Source: Paracentrotus lividus
Lineage: Eukaryota; Echinodermata; Echinoidea; Camarodonta; Echinidae
Direction: 5' to 3'
NCBI GenBank assembly: GCA_940671915.1
Contig: CALNVZ010002100.1
Span: 9,372,952-9,436,951, forward strand
Length of the DNA stretch: 64,000 bases
Positions 38,462 through 49,692 of the stretch are shown piece after piece; position 1 is the stretch's first letter; every line of letters starts with the position of its first letter. The notes under the pieces are model-generated. The model searched no databases and was not told the DNA's origin. It saw only the letters and a list, made by a program, of their open reading frames with translations. A program made the translations under genes and the position numbers.

Positions 38462-38590
38462 GGTTCATTTGCATACAGCTGCACACGATATACATTGCGC
38501 ACACACTCGATTGTGACTCCTTGCACGCGTGCGCCAGACGCACACATACACTGTCGTGTGCGCACACTCGTACACACACAGAAACTACAA
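38462..38590. repeat. Alternating CA/GC-rich stretch
   Basis: GCACACGATATACATTGCGCACACACTCG followed by CACGCGTGCG and TGTCGTGTGCGCACACTCG-type sequence (listed as separate short motifs). Alternating purine-pyrimidine runs are prone to Z-DNA. ATTTGCAT lies at its left edge. Confidence 0.4.
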
Positions 38591-40261
38591 AAGAATGGTA
38601 GACAGGTTTTCAATCTCTCTGTACATGAGAGTGACCTACTGTGTGTAGTACACATGCACTAATAGTAGTACTTGCTACTGCATAAATTAAAAAAAAAATC
38701 CTGTAGCATAGGCTACTGTTTAGGTACACACGCCAATGTCAATGGGTGGGGACGAGGGTATATATTCTATGTGTACTCTATACAAAAGTGGGCGTAAAAC
38801 TTGAAGTGCATCACCATGATATTAAAATGATTTATGAGGCTCTCAGTTAACTGTCCAGAAAATGGCCTTGGTAGTCCCATATATCACTTGGTCTTTATAT
38901 GCTAGTAGCCTACATACATGTGTATAATGTAATATTTTATGCATTGTGCACCTGTAATCAACAGATATTAAAAAATAAATATAAAAAAGAAAAAAGATTT
39001 GATTTAAGCAAATTAAAATGTTTTAATAATATTTATGTGTTCACAGTAGATGGAAGATAAATAAGAAAAACATTATACCATTGTAGCCTACATCCCTCTC
39101 ACCTATAAAGGTTGAATACTTATCTATGACTAGGGGCAAATATCTACACCCAATTCAATCCAAGTAATTAAGATATTTAATCATATAAAATCAATGTAAT
39201 GTGTATGCACATGTAAACAGAACAATAAAAAGGGAGGTAAAGGGACTCTGCCATTTCATTTTATCCTCTTTTCATCATCAATCTACCAAGTGTCTTAAGG
39301 ATTTGCAATGTACAAGTGCGTAGTTCAACAAAAAGAAAGAAAGTGATTATAAAGAAAGAATTCAGAGGAACAAACATTTTAAGAGTCTTTTCAAAGTTCT
39401 AAGATCTTCGGTCAAGATGTATGTTAAATAGTCAAAATAATTGAGAAATTCAGAGAGAATATCTTATCTAATCAAAGATTGACTGTGTGCGGAACCCACC
39501 CAAATAGAAATAAATTGTGAGGAAGCAATCAAAAATATTCTTGACAAATGTAGAAAACTAATCCATTCCGTGTTATGTTAAGAGATTGCTATCATAGTCT
39601 CCTCATATGTTGAGCAATGTATCTGGGGACATATTCCTATAAATACAAAAAAAGTACTTCTTTTGTTTTTTAGTCAGGGCTAGCATGCATCACAATTGAT
39701 ATTGACGCAATTAGGAAATTAAATGTGTCATGACAATTTGGAAGGAGGAAAATGGCTTTTTTGAAGCAGGTAATGAAGATGAATGTCTGAGTGAAAACAA
39801 GGGGCAGATATGAACGAGATAAAAGCCTTCTTGTCTGGCAGGGTGCGCTCTTCAGGCATAACTTTCTTCAGCCTTTTCCTGCCGCTTTCGATAAATGTGT
39901 TTCCTGTCATTGCCAATAATTAATTGCTACAGATCAAAATCTAGCGTAGTTCTTCTTGAAATTATTTTGTAAGTTCAAATCATTAATCTACCATTGATTT
40001 AAATCATAACCTCAAGACTTTATCAAAATGACATCAAGAAAAGAAAATTGGGATTACTTGGAAAAGAACAAATTCTGGCATGTGACCTTTTAAAATTTGG
40101 AATGAGAATTATTATTGATATTAATTGTACCTTGTATTTTTCTTCAAACCATTTGCCTTTACTGAGAACTCAACAATGAATAAAATACCTATTCATGATA
40201 CTCATTTATATACTTGCCACGACCAAAAAATCCAGTCACATACAGATACATGGATATGTTA

Positions 40262-40460
40262 CTGTATAAGTGGTTATTTTCGCGGTGACTTTATTTTCGC
40301 AAACTTCGCGAGTCAGTCATCGCGAAAATTTCCACTTCAATACAAGGCTATTTATAGTAATGAAACCATCACCAAAATCGTGAAATTTTGTTCCCGCGAA
40401 TTTCCCCAAATAGTCCAAAATCGTGAAAATATCTGTACGCGGAAATATTGGCTTATACAG
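40262..40460. mobile_element. TA-flanked MITE with CTGTATA ends, copy B (199 bp)
   Basis: TA (40260-40261), then CTGTATAAGTGGTTATTTTC; TTGGCTTATACAG, then TA (40461-40462). Same family and orientation as 23533-23720, about 11 bp longer near the right end (CTGTACGCGG). Confidence 0.78.
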
Positions 40461-40526
40461 TAACCGCTATTGCCAGGTTTGTAAAACCACGATCAACTGA
40501 TTTGAGTATGTATAATACGTGTACGC

Positions 40527-40572
40527 CTACAATGTACATGTACGCCTACAATGTACATGTACACGTACATTC
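40527..40572. repeat. GTACAT-rich short tandem repeat
   Basis: ACGCCTACAATGTACATGT occurs twice in tandem and is followed by ACACGTACATT. Isolated GTACATGTAC words are scattered through the window, for example near 37050 and 52590-52660. Confidence 0.7.
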
Positions 40573-40741
40573 ATATTTCTGACTATTTTCTATACAATTT
40601 TTCTCCTATGTAACATTGTTCACCTCTGTGCAACATGAGCCAAATCAAGACTAAATATTACCTTCATTATAGCTTATAAAATTATCTTCTTTGTCATCAT
40701 AGAGCATTGTACATGTACATGAAATGAATTTTAACTGTATC

Positions 40742-43050
40742 TGGACAACTACCCACAGAAATAGGGTTAGGTGTATATTTGAAGGATTAGGTGGTAGATT
40801 TTTGGTGGGGCCCGTATTCCATAAACTATACTTAAGCAATTTTGCTTAAGTCTAAGTATCTTTTCTAATATTTTGTCCAGGAAAAAAATTTCTTGGCTTT
40901 TATTCCAAACACGTAAATCACTTTGTCTGAGCTCAGAAAGCATTAAGCACAAGTCTTAATTCTGTTAATATTGTCATGTTTAATTTGTGGCTAAATGGAG
41001 CTTCCATATGTGATGCGTCACGTCGAAATGAGAGACTAGTAGCGATTTTTGAAATCCATTTTATTTGATATTATTGATCCCTGATTCATTGCCTTGAATT
41101 TGATATATAACCCGACTGTAAAGAGTAATAGAAGTGGAGATATTAGCCTCTGAACGCGAGGGAGAATTGTGCTCTTGGAAATCAAATCAAGAGAAAAACG
41201 TCTGCGAAGTTTGACTTCCGTTCGACTCCGCGCCAGAAAAATAAGAACATTTTGTCACCGTTGTACTCACCGAAATGCCCTAGCAACCACTTGTTACAAA
41301 GGTGAAACGATTGACCAATGAGGAGGCTGCATTCAGGTATACAAGAAACAATACTCGTCCGTCACGCATGATCGAGGCAAGCGCAGCAAGTGGAAACAAG
41401 CGGCGATGTTGTCTAAATAACATTCAATCTTCTCAAAAAAAAGAAGCTGAATTTGGTTAGTTGTTTTATATCTTCGTCAAATAAATAAAACGTCATGCTC
41501 TTTCTAATGGTTTAAGAAAAAGTCCGCTCTTTTAAGAAAAGTGTTTACCAATCCTGGCGCTAAATTAGAGTTAGAAACAAAACTATTTTAAAACCTTTTT
41601 GGGGGTTTTATTCGCGATGTTTGCGTGCGTTCTTTGAATGTCAATCGCGTATACTCTTACTCATAATAAGCGGGTCATTTTGAGTTGAACTCTCAATTGG
41701 AATATTTGAACATAATAATGGTCTATAGACTAAATTATTCTTGTACAGGGCTTATGCATTTTGTTTATATTCTTTGAATAAGTATATGATAGAGATAAGC
41801 CTCCAAAAATGTTTTAATAAATATTTGCGCCTCACGAATGTATTTAGAATTTCTCTGATCACGTTTTATGAGTGGCTAGGTTAGCTTAAGACAATGAAAA
41901 TAAAAACGTAATGATTGCTCGATCTCATCTTTTTATGATCAATTGTTACCAGTAATAAGAAGATATTAATAATTTTTAGAAATGAATTATTTTAAGAGTA
42001 AATCGTATTTTGTTTCGTCGTGTTTAGTAAAACGCTACTTTCTTACACGTTACTTTGTAATAAACTGCAGAGACTTTAACTAATATTGTATCAGAAGTAT
42101 TATCACGTCACCTCTTTTGTATGCTTATGTTTCCCTGATGGACAAATTTGTTTATAGGGAGGTTTTAATTTCCCATCAGGACAAGAGATATCGCGGCCCT
42201 AAAATAAATGCTGAAATTAACATTCATTTGGATCCAGATAGCTAAGTCAAGCAATAAGTAGCTTTTCCCACATAACCCCCCCCCTCTCCCCCACCCGATT
42301 GTTAGATTTGACATTCTGTGTCGTGCTCCGCTATCCCGGATGAAACAGCTTTATTCACAGCAGGTTTGTGGCATCGCACGCAAAATTTCTAAGTGCAGCT
42401 AAAGAGAGTTTAGTTTCGCTATTCGCTCACAAAAACGAAACAAAAAGCCAGTTGAAATCACACATCACATGACCGTGAACGTCCAAAAACAAAGCCATGC
42501 GTTGCTAAGGGCGGAGCTAAACGGAGAGGGGAAATGAGCGTGGACGTTCGCTTGTATGTCCGGAAAAAAAAATTATGACCGAAAAAACACTCGCCGAAAA
42601 CTGCTTTTTTACCACTTTCCCGTTATCATTTTCACTCATTTTTTTAACAGAGCAAAGATGAAGCATGGTAGAACCAGAAAATAAAAAAAAAATTTTCCTC
42701 CAATTTTTGAGTTTTTTATTAGTTTGTCGATTTACTCGATCTTTGATCTGCGACTTCTCTTCATTTCGACAAGACGTATCACATATAATCAACATCCAAC
42801 TTAAGCCACTCGGTAATTAGGCTTAAAGTTAGGATAAATTTGCATATTTTTAGGAGCAACTCAATTTAGACGTTTTACTTAGCCCAATCAAATAATTTAT
42901 GCTCAACTGTCAAAAATAGGGTAAGAGAAAATACTCTTAATTAAAACCAAAATTTATTTTAGCAAAAATATTCTTAAGTTTCATGCTTAAGTCCAACGTT
43001 TATGGAATACGGGCCCTGGAGGTAATTGTCCAGGGGGTAGTTGTCCTATA
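40742..43050. mobile_element. Outer fold-back element interrupted by the 40.8-43.0 kb insertion
   Basis: CTGGACAACTACCC at the left edge and GGGGTAGTTGTCCTATAACCC at the right edge are inverted. They lie outside the GGGCCCGTATTCC element on both sides, with further paired text (GGGTTAGGTG / CATTTGAACACCTAAC). The best reading is one small TIR element into which a 2.2-kb element inserted. Outer limits are approximate. Confidence 0.45.
40808..43015. mobile_element. 2.2-kb TIR element with GGGCCCGTATTCCATAAA ends
   Basis: GGGCCCGTATTCCATAAAC at the left and GTTTATGGAATACGGGCCC at the right form matching ends. Inner pairs include CTTAAGCAATTTTGCTTAAG and TTAAGTTTCATGCTTAAG. The interior has CpG-richer parts with CCCTAGCAACCAC (~41278) and GCGTTGCTAAGGGCGGAGC (~42500), roughly mirrored. 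No transposase frame survives: the longest frame is under 100 codons. Superfamily unassigned. Confidence 0.65.
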
Positions 43051-43107
43051 ACCCATTTGAACACCTAACATTGTCTATTCATTTTACTTAAAGTAAATGT
43101 GATAAAG

Positions 43108-44342
43108 CAGGGCTCAACATTAAGGGGCGCCCGGGCGCCCGGGGCGCCCGGGGCGCCTAGATTACCTACCAGGACCCTCAGATCAGAGGAATTATCAAAA
43201 AGTAGTTGCCCGAGTTGACCCTCAAAATTTTTTGCCAGCACAGGGAAAATTTGGAATATAACACTAGGTATGTAGGTATTAAAACATTTGAGGACTATTC
43301 CAAACACCTAAATGTGATATTAAAACTAATTTCAAGTCAAATATCAGAGCAGAAATGACCCTGATATTTCTTAAAACACCGATCGTTTGTGTCTAGTCCC
43401 ATGTGTGCTAATTGGTGTAGACTGACATTTTTTGAAGTTTTTGCTCATAGATTTGAAGGTTAAAATTTGGTCTTGGGTGTCCAGTTTTCAAGGAATGAGC
43501 ATTAGAAAACATGATCTTGAAACCTCTTACCCCAGTTACATCTGAAATTTAGTTTTCACAATTTATTGGTAAAAAAAGATCGATTTTTTTGGTGGCTATG
43601 TCTGCACTGTTTGTAGCATGAACTGAGCTGTATTCCTCCCAGAAGTCTTGGGGCAGAATCTGTCAGTGAGAGCCTCTGACAGCAGATGCATTTCGGAACT
43701 TCTAAACTTTGAAGGGGCCTACTTTTATCATCTTTAAAAGTGATGCAGTGATTGTCTGATGAAATAAATTATCTTAGCATACTTTGGTGAAATGGTGGAT
43801 GAATTTTTTTTTATTAAACTAGACCACAGAAAAATTGAATTTCATTGTAACAGAAGTCTAATTTAGATTCTACATTTTTGTTCAGATCTCCTAACGTTAG
43901 ACTAGATAGAAATTTTTTTTGAGAGCGAAGTTCAGTTTTTACCGGTCATTGTTTTGTTATTTTTTTTTACACATCAGTCATTGACATCTTTTCTTAATGT
44001 CAATTTTTCATTTCGAAAGAAAATGATTGTCAAGCTTTTAATTTATCGATTTCTTGCATCATCATTAAGTAACGGCATGGATCTACAAAATTGGTGTATG
44101 AATTATGAATGGGAAAAAAAAGATGAAATAAAGAAAAGTAGCTCCCAGTCCCGAACCCATTTTTTCCCCTCAACAACTCAACCGCCTCCCTCGCTAATAA
44201 GAAGGGGAAACTTTGTTGTTTTGTTTATTATCATATTTTTTTCGGGCAACCAGATTATTGATTCGGGCTCCCAAATTTGGAAAATTTGGATATTTGGTTG
44301 CCCGGCAGGGCAACCCCAAAAAAATGTTAGTGTTGAGCGTTG
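43108..44342. mobile_element. Non-autonomous hAT-like element with visible target duplication
   Basis: Left end CAGGGCTCAACATTAAGG, right end TGTTAGTGTTGAGCGTTG: inverted ends of CAGGGCTC type. GATAAAG directly precedes the left end (43101-43107) and directly follows the right end (44343-44349), a 7-of-8 match to the 8-bp hAT duplication. Both subterminal zones are GC-rich: tandem GGGCGCCCGG at 43120-43156 and GGTTGCCCGGCAGGGCAACC at 44297-44316. A 162-codon frame on the plus strand (43954-44442) runs past the element end and shows no transposase motif, so I do not call it a gene. Confidence 0.78.
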
Positions 44343-45380
44343 GATAAAGAGAAGAAATATTATGTCCCCACCTGATGCCCATCAAGTTCTGTATTGTTTC
44401 CATTTGATGTGGAAGACACGTTACAGGCAGCATCTTAATTAGATTATGGTTTTGACAAGATCCACTTAATGACTAATAATGACCATCATATCCTGAACAA
44501 ACAGACTTAATACTCTGTTCACATTGGCAAATCAACTATCTTCTGTCATATCTACTTCAACAAAGATAGAATGATTATTCCTAATGCGTTAAACTTTCTC
44601 TTACTACTGAAAAAAAATGTTTAAAAAAAAAAATAATCACTATTTTATACAGAAATTTATTTACATATTGCTTCGGATTAAAAATTGGCTGCCACAATTA
44701 AAAACTTTAATATTTCTAGATAATTAATGTAAATGTTATGAATGATAAATGTTGGACTGCCTACTTGGGTTCAAACTATTGATGGAACAGGATTTCATTT
44801 TTTTTTTCTGTTATTATCACAAAATCTAAATTTTCATTTTGTATATACTAAGTCCCAAGATCATGATGATTGTCTGAGGAAAATGTAAAAAAGGAAATAT
44901 ATCTATAGAGCAAAATTTTCCCTTTGAATCAAATGTAAGAACACTCTAAAAATAATAAAAAACAACATAATAATAAGTAAATAAATACATGGTCATGCAC
45001 AATATGTGAACATGCTCATAACTATTGTCGTGTAAAACTACATCTTTCGTTTTTCATGGCATCAATAATAGGAAATCTGTGAAATGTGTTTCCTTGAGAA
45101 TACCCATATACAATCAGGAGCGATCTAGACCTAAAGTGGTAGTAGTGGATGTCTCAAATGAATTAAATTAATTAGCACTTACATTCCCTTCCCAGACAAG
45201 CACAAGGTTGCTCCCTAAATTGCAGCACATGCAATTAGCACACTGAGCCTACTCTAATACCAACCCCTACTCTTCGGCATTGATTTTACAATCACCGGGT
45301 AACAGTTAATTACAGATGCACTAATAGAATTTCCTCTTTCTATCAAATGATGGGTGCTCTTGAGAAAATGAATATTCTAG

Positions 45381-45412
45381 GCTCTCTCTCTCTCTCTCTC
45401 TTTCTGTCTCCA
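45381..45412. repeat. (CT)n microsatellite
   Basis: About ten CT dinucleotides followed by TTTCTGTCTCC. A similar (TC)n run is at 28254-28280. Confidence 0.9.
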
Positions 45413-47411
45413 TCTCAGAACTGCTGTCTTTTCTCTCCCCATCTACCTCCCATACATCTTTTTAGATAGAATCGTATTTGCTGAGTTCCAAGGAGATGGG
45501 GATAGGGAGTGAAGGTTAATGACTAGGCAAGATTCTTGCTTGTGATGGATTTTTGTTTTCTTTCTTTCTTTGATTGAGTTATGACAAAATGCAATGCCAT
45601 AAAATGAAGATATGAAGATATATTCTGAGTTCAGATGACTGATTGAAGCATCATTAGCCCTACATGTATATAGATGGACCAAAATCAATGCCTTTTCTTT
45701 TAATTTTTATCTGATAAAACCATAAGGGTTCTGTACATCTCGTCATAAAATTCTTGATTAATTCTACATGTACTAAACTCCTGAGATGGAAAAATTAAAT
45801 TTTAACTATTTCAACAATTGGTACAACAAGGAGTAATACCATTTATTTATTTGTAGTACATACATGTACATTTAGGTCTAAATTTCACATTTCAAAATTC
45901 CATGCAATGTGTTTAGTATTCTGCATGATGAAATTACGTGTGTATTTTATTTAGCATGTAACATGGATACTGACTGGCTATTATTAATTTGCAATTGACT
46001 GTAATACTTTATGTTACAGGGTACTGGAGTCAGATAAATTAACACTTAGTTGTTTTCTTTACCTCTTAATTAGATTTCCTACAATATCTACTTTACAACT
46101 TGTTTTGTCAGTATAGTATGTTTAAATATACTAATAACAATAACAATTATAACATGAGATTCTCTAGAGATGAGTGCTTACTAAATATTGTCGTTATCAT
46201 TATCATTATTGTCTACCATCTACAAATTTGCATGCATGCAGTTAAATTCAGCTGATTTTTTTTATTCCAACATAGAGAGAAAAATTGATAACATTTAAAA
46301 ATGATAGGAAAACCAGAAAATCACCCAACTCTGTCATGAAACCAATAGAAAGTTATTACAACACGGTCCTTATACATACACATGAAAACCAAGAAGAAGC
46401 AATATAGACAGCTACAAAGTATGTAGAAACAACAACAAACATTTCAATAGGAAACAGAATATTGATTAAATTGAAAATATGTTGTAATTGTTTGAATGTC
46501 TTCCACAATTGTGTGGAAGGAAAAACTGAAAGTAATAAATGAACAAATGGTTGCTTCGTTTTCTCACAAGGGTGGTTTAAAAGGGCACGAATAGTTTCAG
46601 GCTACCCTTGACCTTCAACCTTTTGTAGAGCTGCATGGAAATGACTGAGGATAATCTCTCCACAAATTTATTCTAACCCCTCATGGCCCCCAGTGCTCAA
46701 AAACTGCCGTTGTCCGTCTTCAGCTAGAGTGCAGATTTACTACTTGCTGTCTTCCCCGATTCCAATCAAATTTATGCATATATGTACGAATGTAGACACT
46801 AACAACAAAAAAAACTTTTGTTTAGTTATAACTCTTAGATGAACCTACATGTAGGCCTACATTTGAGGGGAAAAAAAACTATTTTATTCATTCTCAACCT
46901 TATTTGGCTCTCTAGTTTAATAACTTCTTGTTTAAGCTCTATGCTGTAAACATAAATTGTCTGTGGCATGGGATGGAAGAAATTTAAAGGAATAGAAGTG
47001 GGAGAAATGGCACTTTGGATATTTCAATTTTTTTTGTCCGCTACAATACAATCGATTACATATTACAATCTTGAATTCTTAATTATGAATACATTCAATG
47101 TTTATTTTAGCTAATTTGATCCTGAACTGGCTGAAATATCTATTTAAAAAAAAAATATTTAACAAAATTTAAGTACAATATATTACATCTAATATGTACA
47201 AGCTCTGGCCTATACATTCTATCAGTCATATTGATTATATTTGTTCCCTGTTGCCTTCTTTAGGATTGAAGATCTTGATTGGCAAAAGCTTAAGTTTCTC
47301 AGGACGATTGAAAAATATAGCACATCAAAAGGATGGAACATGGCTGAACAAGGAAAGCGATGAAGACGAGCCCTCCATGGCTGGCGACTGCTGGAGCCGT
47401 AAAATGCCCGG

Positions 47412-47705
47412 TTAAACGTGCGAACCTGGGCCGCCTCTCCTGGGAGATTGGAGCTGGCTTAATTCTGATGGGGATGAGGGAAATTGCACTTTGGCTCTTA
47501 TTCTTCTCCTAGCCCCCATTGACCTTACAATCTCGGGCAGTGAATTCCAAGCTTTGGAGCTACTCCCGCAGCATAAAGCACTGGCTTTATTGGGAATCCA
47601 GGCTCCATGCAACAACTTCAATAAGTAAATCCTGCACTTGATACATGCTTCTGTAAATTTGTTGCTCTCTAAAGCAGGGTTAATGGGTTTCAAGGAAATA
47701 TACAT
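47412..47705 (-). other. Open frame with a possible LINE-tail-like motif
   Basis: A 97-codon minus-strand frame contains KAWNSLPEIVRS, which resembles the W-N-S-L-P-x-x-V block near the C-terminus of many non-LTR retrotransposon reverse transcriptases. The sequence around it lacks other RT motifs and has balanced composition, so a decayed LINE tail and chance are both open. Confidence 0.25.
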
Positions 47706-48704
47706 GTAGGGAATGTAAGAGTTGATCTAGAAGTTGAATTGGATTGGATTGCGTTCCACACAACACTCCCACCTAGATTTTCTTCTATGGTACACCATTA
47801 CTATTTAAGATTATCTAAGACACATAGGTCTACTTGAGAACACAAAAAGTTAAATTTTCAATAATTCATTAAATGAATTTTAAGTAATTTTAATGTAAAT
47901 TTTAAGTACATTTTAATGTACTAAATATGGCCTACATGTAGGCTCCTATGTACATTATGTGAAATTGTTGTTTCAATTTTTTTTTCATCTGTAACACAAT
48001 TGTAAACAAACTAGAAACCATTGCAATATGAATTTAACAGAAACTTCATTGAATTAACACCCTGTTGCTCAATCAAATTGAATTAAGTTTATGATTAGAA
48101 TACTACTACACTGCACACTAAAAAAATTATTAGAAGCATGTAGGCCCTAATTATGTTTTTAGAAAGTAATTTGAAATGAGAGATAGGGATGAGGCAGAAT
48201 AATAAATTATAAGCATAAGCATTGTCAGCATTGTCCTGGTTCTATTCGAAAATGGTACAGTCATTTTGAAAGAGAGAAAATAAAGATTTCCATTTTTATC
48301 AAAGTATTGCTTTGATGCCAATTCAATACAGAGCAATTCAAACAAAGAGTGACTGGTGCATTGCATGATGCAGTGATGATGCCTTGCTCAAAGCATTGCC
48401 CATCACACACTCACACTTTCATATAAATCACCCTGGCAGTAATTGTAAACAACCATCAGCATTCACAAATCTATGCATGCCATTTATTCTCACACCAGTA
48501 TTAAAATGCTGTACAGTATACATGTACATTACATTTTTGCAGGATTCTACACTATTTTTTGGTTCAAGGGGATTCAGATTCATTTGGGTCTGTTCATTAG
48601 GGCCCGTTTATTTATTTTTTAATCTGGGGTTCAGGGTACAAACTGAAAAAATAAATAAATAAATAAATAAAACAAAATCAGAGAATTTAGAGTTATGTAA
48701 TTAC

Positions 48705-48795
48705 CTTGCTTAAAGTTTGATGCTGAATGATGCTCAGCAGAACCTGCTACATTACCATTTTTAGGGCCTGCACCGCCAGTTGGAGGAGAAAACAT
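48705..48795 (-). CDS. tcf4/tcf12-like: E-protein (TCF4/TCF12-like) coding exon beginning MFSPP
   Basis: A 91-bp exon with acceptor CTAATTATGCAG and donor GTAATT on the minus strand. It encodes 30 residues plus one base: MFSPPTGGAGPKNGNVAG, then SAEHHSASNFKQ. The opening MFSPP directly continues LDFSA of the upstream exon, reproducing the LDFSAMFSPP junction of vertebrate E-proteins with the exon break at the same place. The remaining Gly/Ser/Asn-rich residues are as variable as expected. It finishes activation domain 1 and starts the flexible linker. The first codon is ATG, so an internal start is formally possible, but the family normally reads through from the upstream exon. Confidence 0.9.
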
Positions 48796-49198
48796 CTGCA
48801 TAATTAGAGGACACAAGAACATAGCAAAATAATATATAAATTTGTAGTAAATAGTGGTAGAAAAAATATGCGTTGCGATTGGCTAGGTCAGTACCACGTG
48901 ACCTACCTTCAATTTGTTATATTGTACATATGTACAATATAACTTTCGGTTTTGGAGGGTAAAGCCCGTGTTAAATTAATGGGCAGAGTATCGATTCTAT
49001 TGATTGCCTTGTTACGCTAGTGCGTATAACAGTAAAATGGTGCGCACAAAAGTTAATAACAATGGGTACGCAGAGCAACAATATATGTCACAATAGCTTG
49101 GCAAACATAAAATCAGATTAGGCAAGGTCAAAGATCTAGGGGTCTATTTACTATAATATATGTGAACGCTCCATCTTGCAAACATTACTGGACATATA

Positions 49199-49588
49199 CC
49201 TCGTTTACACTGTGACTCGGGTCGCAGGTTCGACACGGCAATTTTATGCCATGTAAACGGGATCAGTGTGATCCACGACCCGGGTTCGACACGCCTTTTT
49301 TGCTCCACCAAAATCGTAAGTTTCGATCTGGGAGGCGGGTTCGACACGGCAATTTTTATGTGTGTAAACAGAATGCCGTGTCGAAGTCGATGACCTTGAG
49401 GTCAGATATAGAATTTTGCTATACATCACAACACACATTACTGACGTCCCTTACTTCCGGTCATGATCTGGGAGCCATGTTGAACTCGCCTTTTTTGTTG
49501 TGTATAAACACGATCACAGGTTCACTCTTTGCAGTGTCGACCCTTCCTGTGGATTCGACACGAGAGCCGAGTCTCAATGTAAACGCAG
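49199..49588. mobile_element. TA-flanked fold-back MITE, copy B (390 bp)
   Basis: TA (49197-49198), then CCTCGTTTACACTGTGACTC; GAGTCTCAATGTAAACGCAG, then TA (49589-49590). Shares GGTTCGACACGGCAATTTTA, GATCAGTGTGATCCACGACC and CGGTCATGATCTGGGAGCC with copy A at 19848-20218. It is slightly longer because of an insert near GACCTTGAGGTCAG. Frames on both strands are palindrome artefacts. Confidence 0.78.
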
Positions 49589-49601
49589 TATATATGAACT
49601 T

Positions 49602-49692
49602 CAAATACTAAATTATCCCTCGTGCAGATCTATTTCACCTCGGCCTGCGGCCTCAGAGAAACAAATCTGCACTCGGGATAGTTTAGTATTTG
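49602..49692. repeat. 91-bp hairpin
   Basis: CAAATACTAAATTATCCC, then TCGTGCAGAT, mirrored by ATCTGCACTCGGGATAG and TTTAGTATTTG around an axis at GGCCTGCGGCC. It lies 14 bp beyond the TA-flanked element copy B. Confidence 0.75.

Larger units (their letters stand above)
6297..48704 (-). other. 42.4-kb intron between the MFSPP and SSW exons
   Basis: The largest intron of the gene in view. It contains most of the mobile elements listed here and no further exon that fits the E-protein phase. Stretches in which I see neither a gene nor clear repeat structure are: 8235-9690, 10080-14900, 15450-18380, 20640-23530, 23725-24700, 30245-32320, 32415-34500, 34645-37700, 38075-40250 and 44345-48700. They carry only short simple runs such as the T/G run at 17100-17139 and (CT)n at 45381-45412. 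Vertebrate TCF4 uses alternative promoters in long 5' introns; none could be recognised here. Confidence 0.75.

Noticed and set aside
43954-44442. 162-codon plus-strand ORF, the longest in the window
   Set aside because: It spans the right end of the hAT-like element into unrelated flank, is rich in Phe/Ile/Lys as expected from AT-rich DNA, and has no transposase or zinc-finger motif.
49246-49611. 121-codon ORF and overlapping minus-strand ORFs
   Set aside because: They coincide with the TA-flanked MITE, and similar frames occur in its copy at 19.9 kb.
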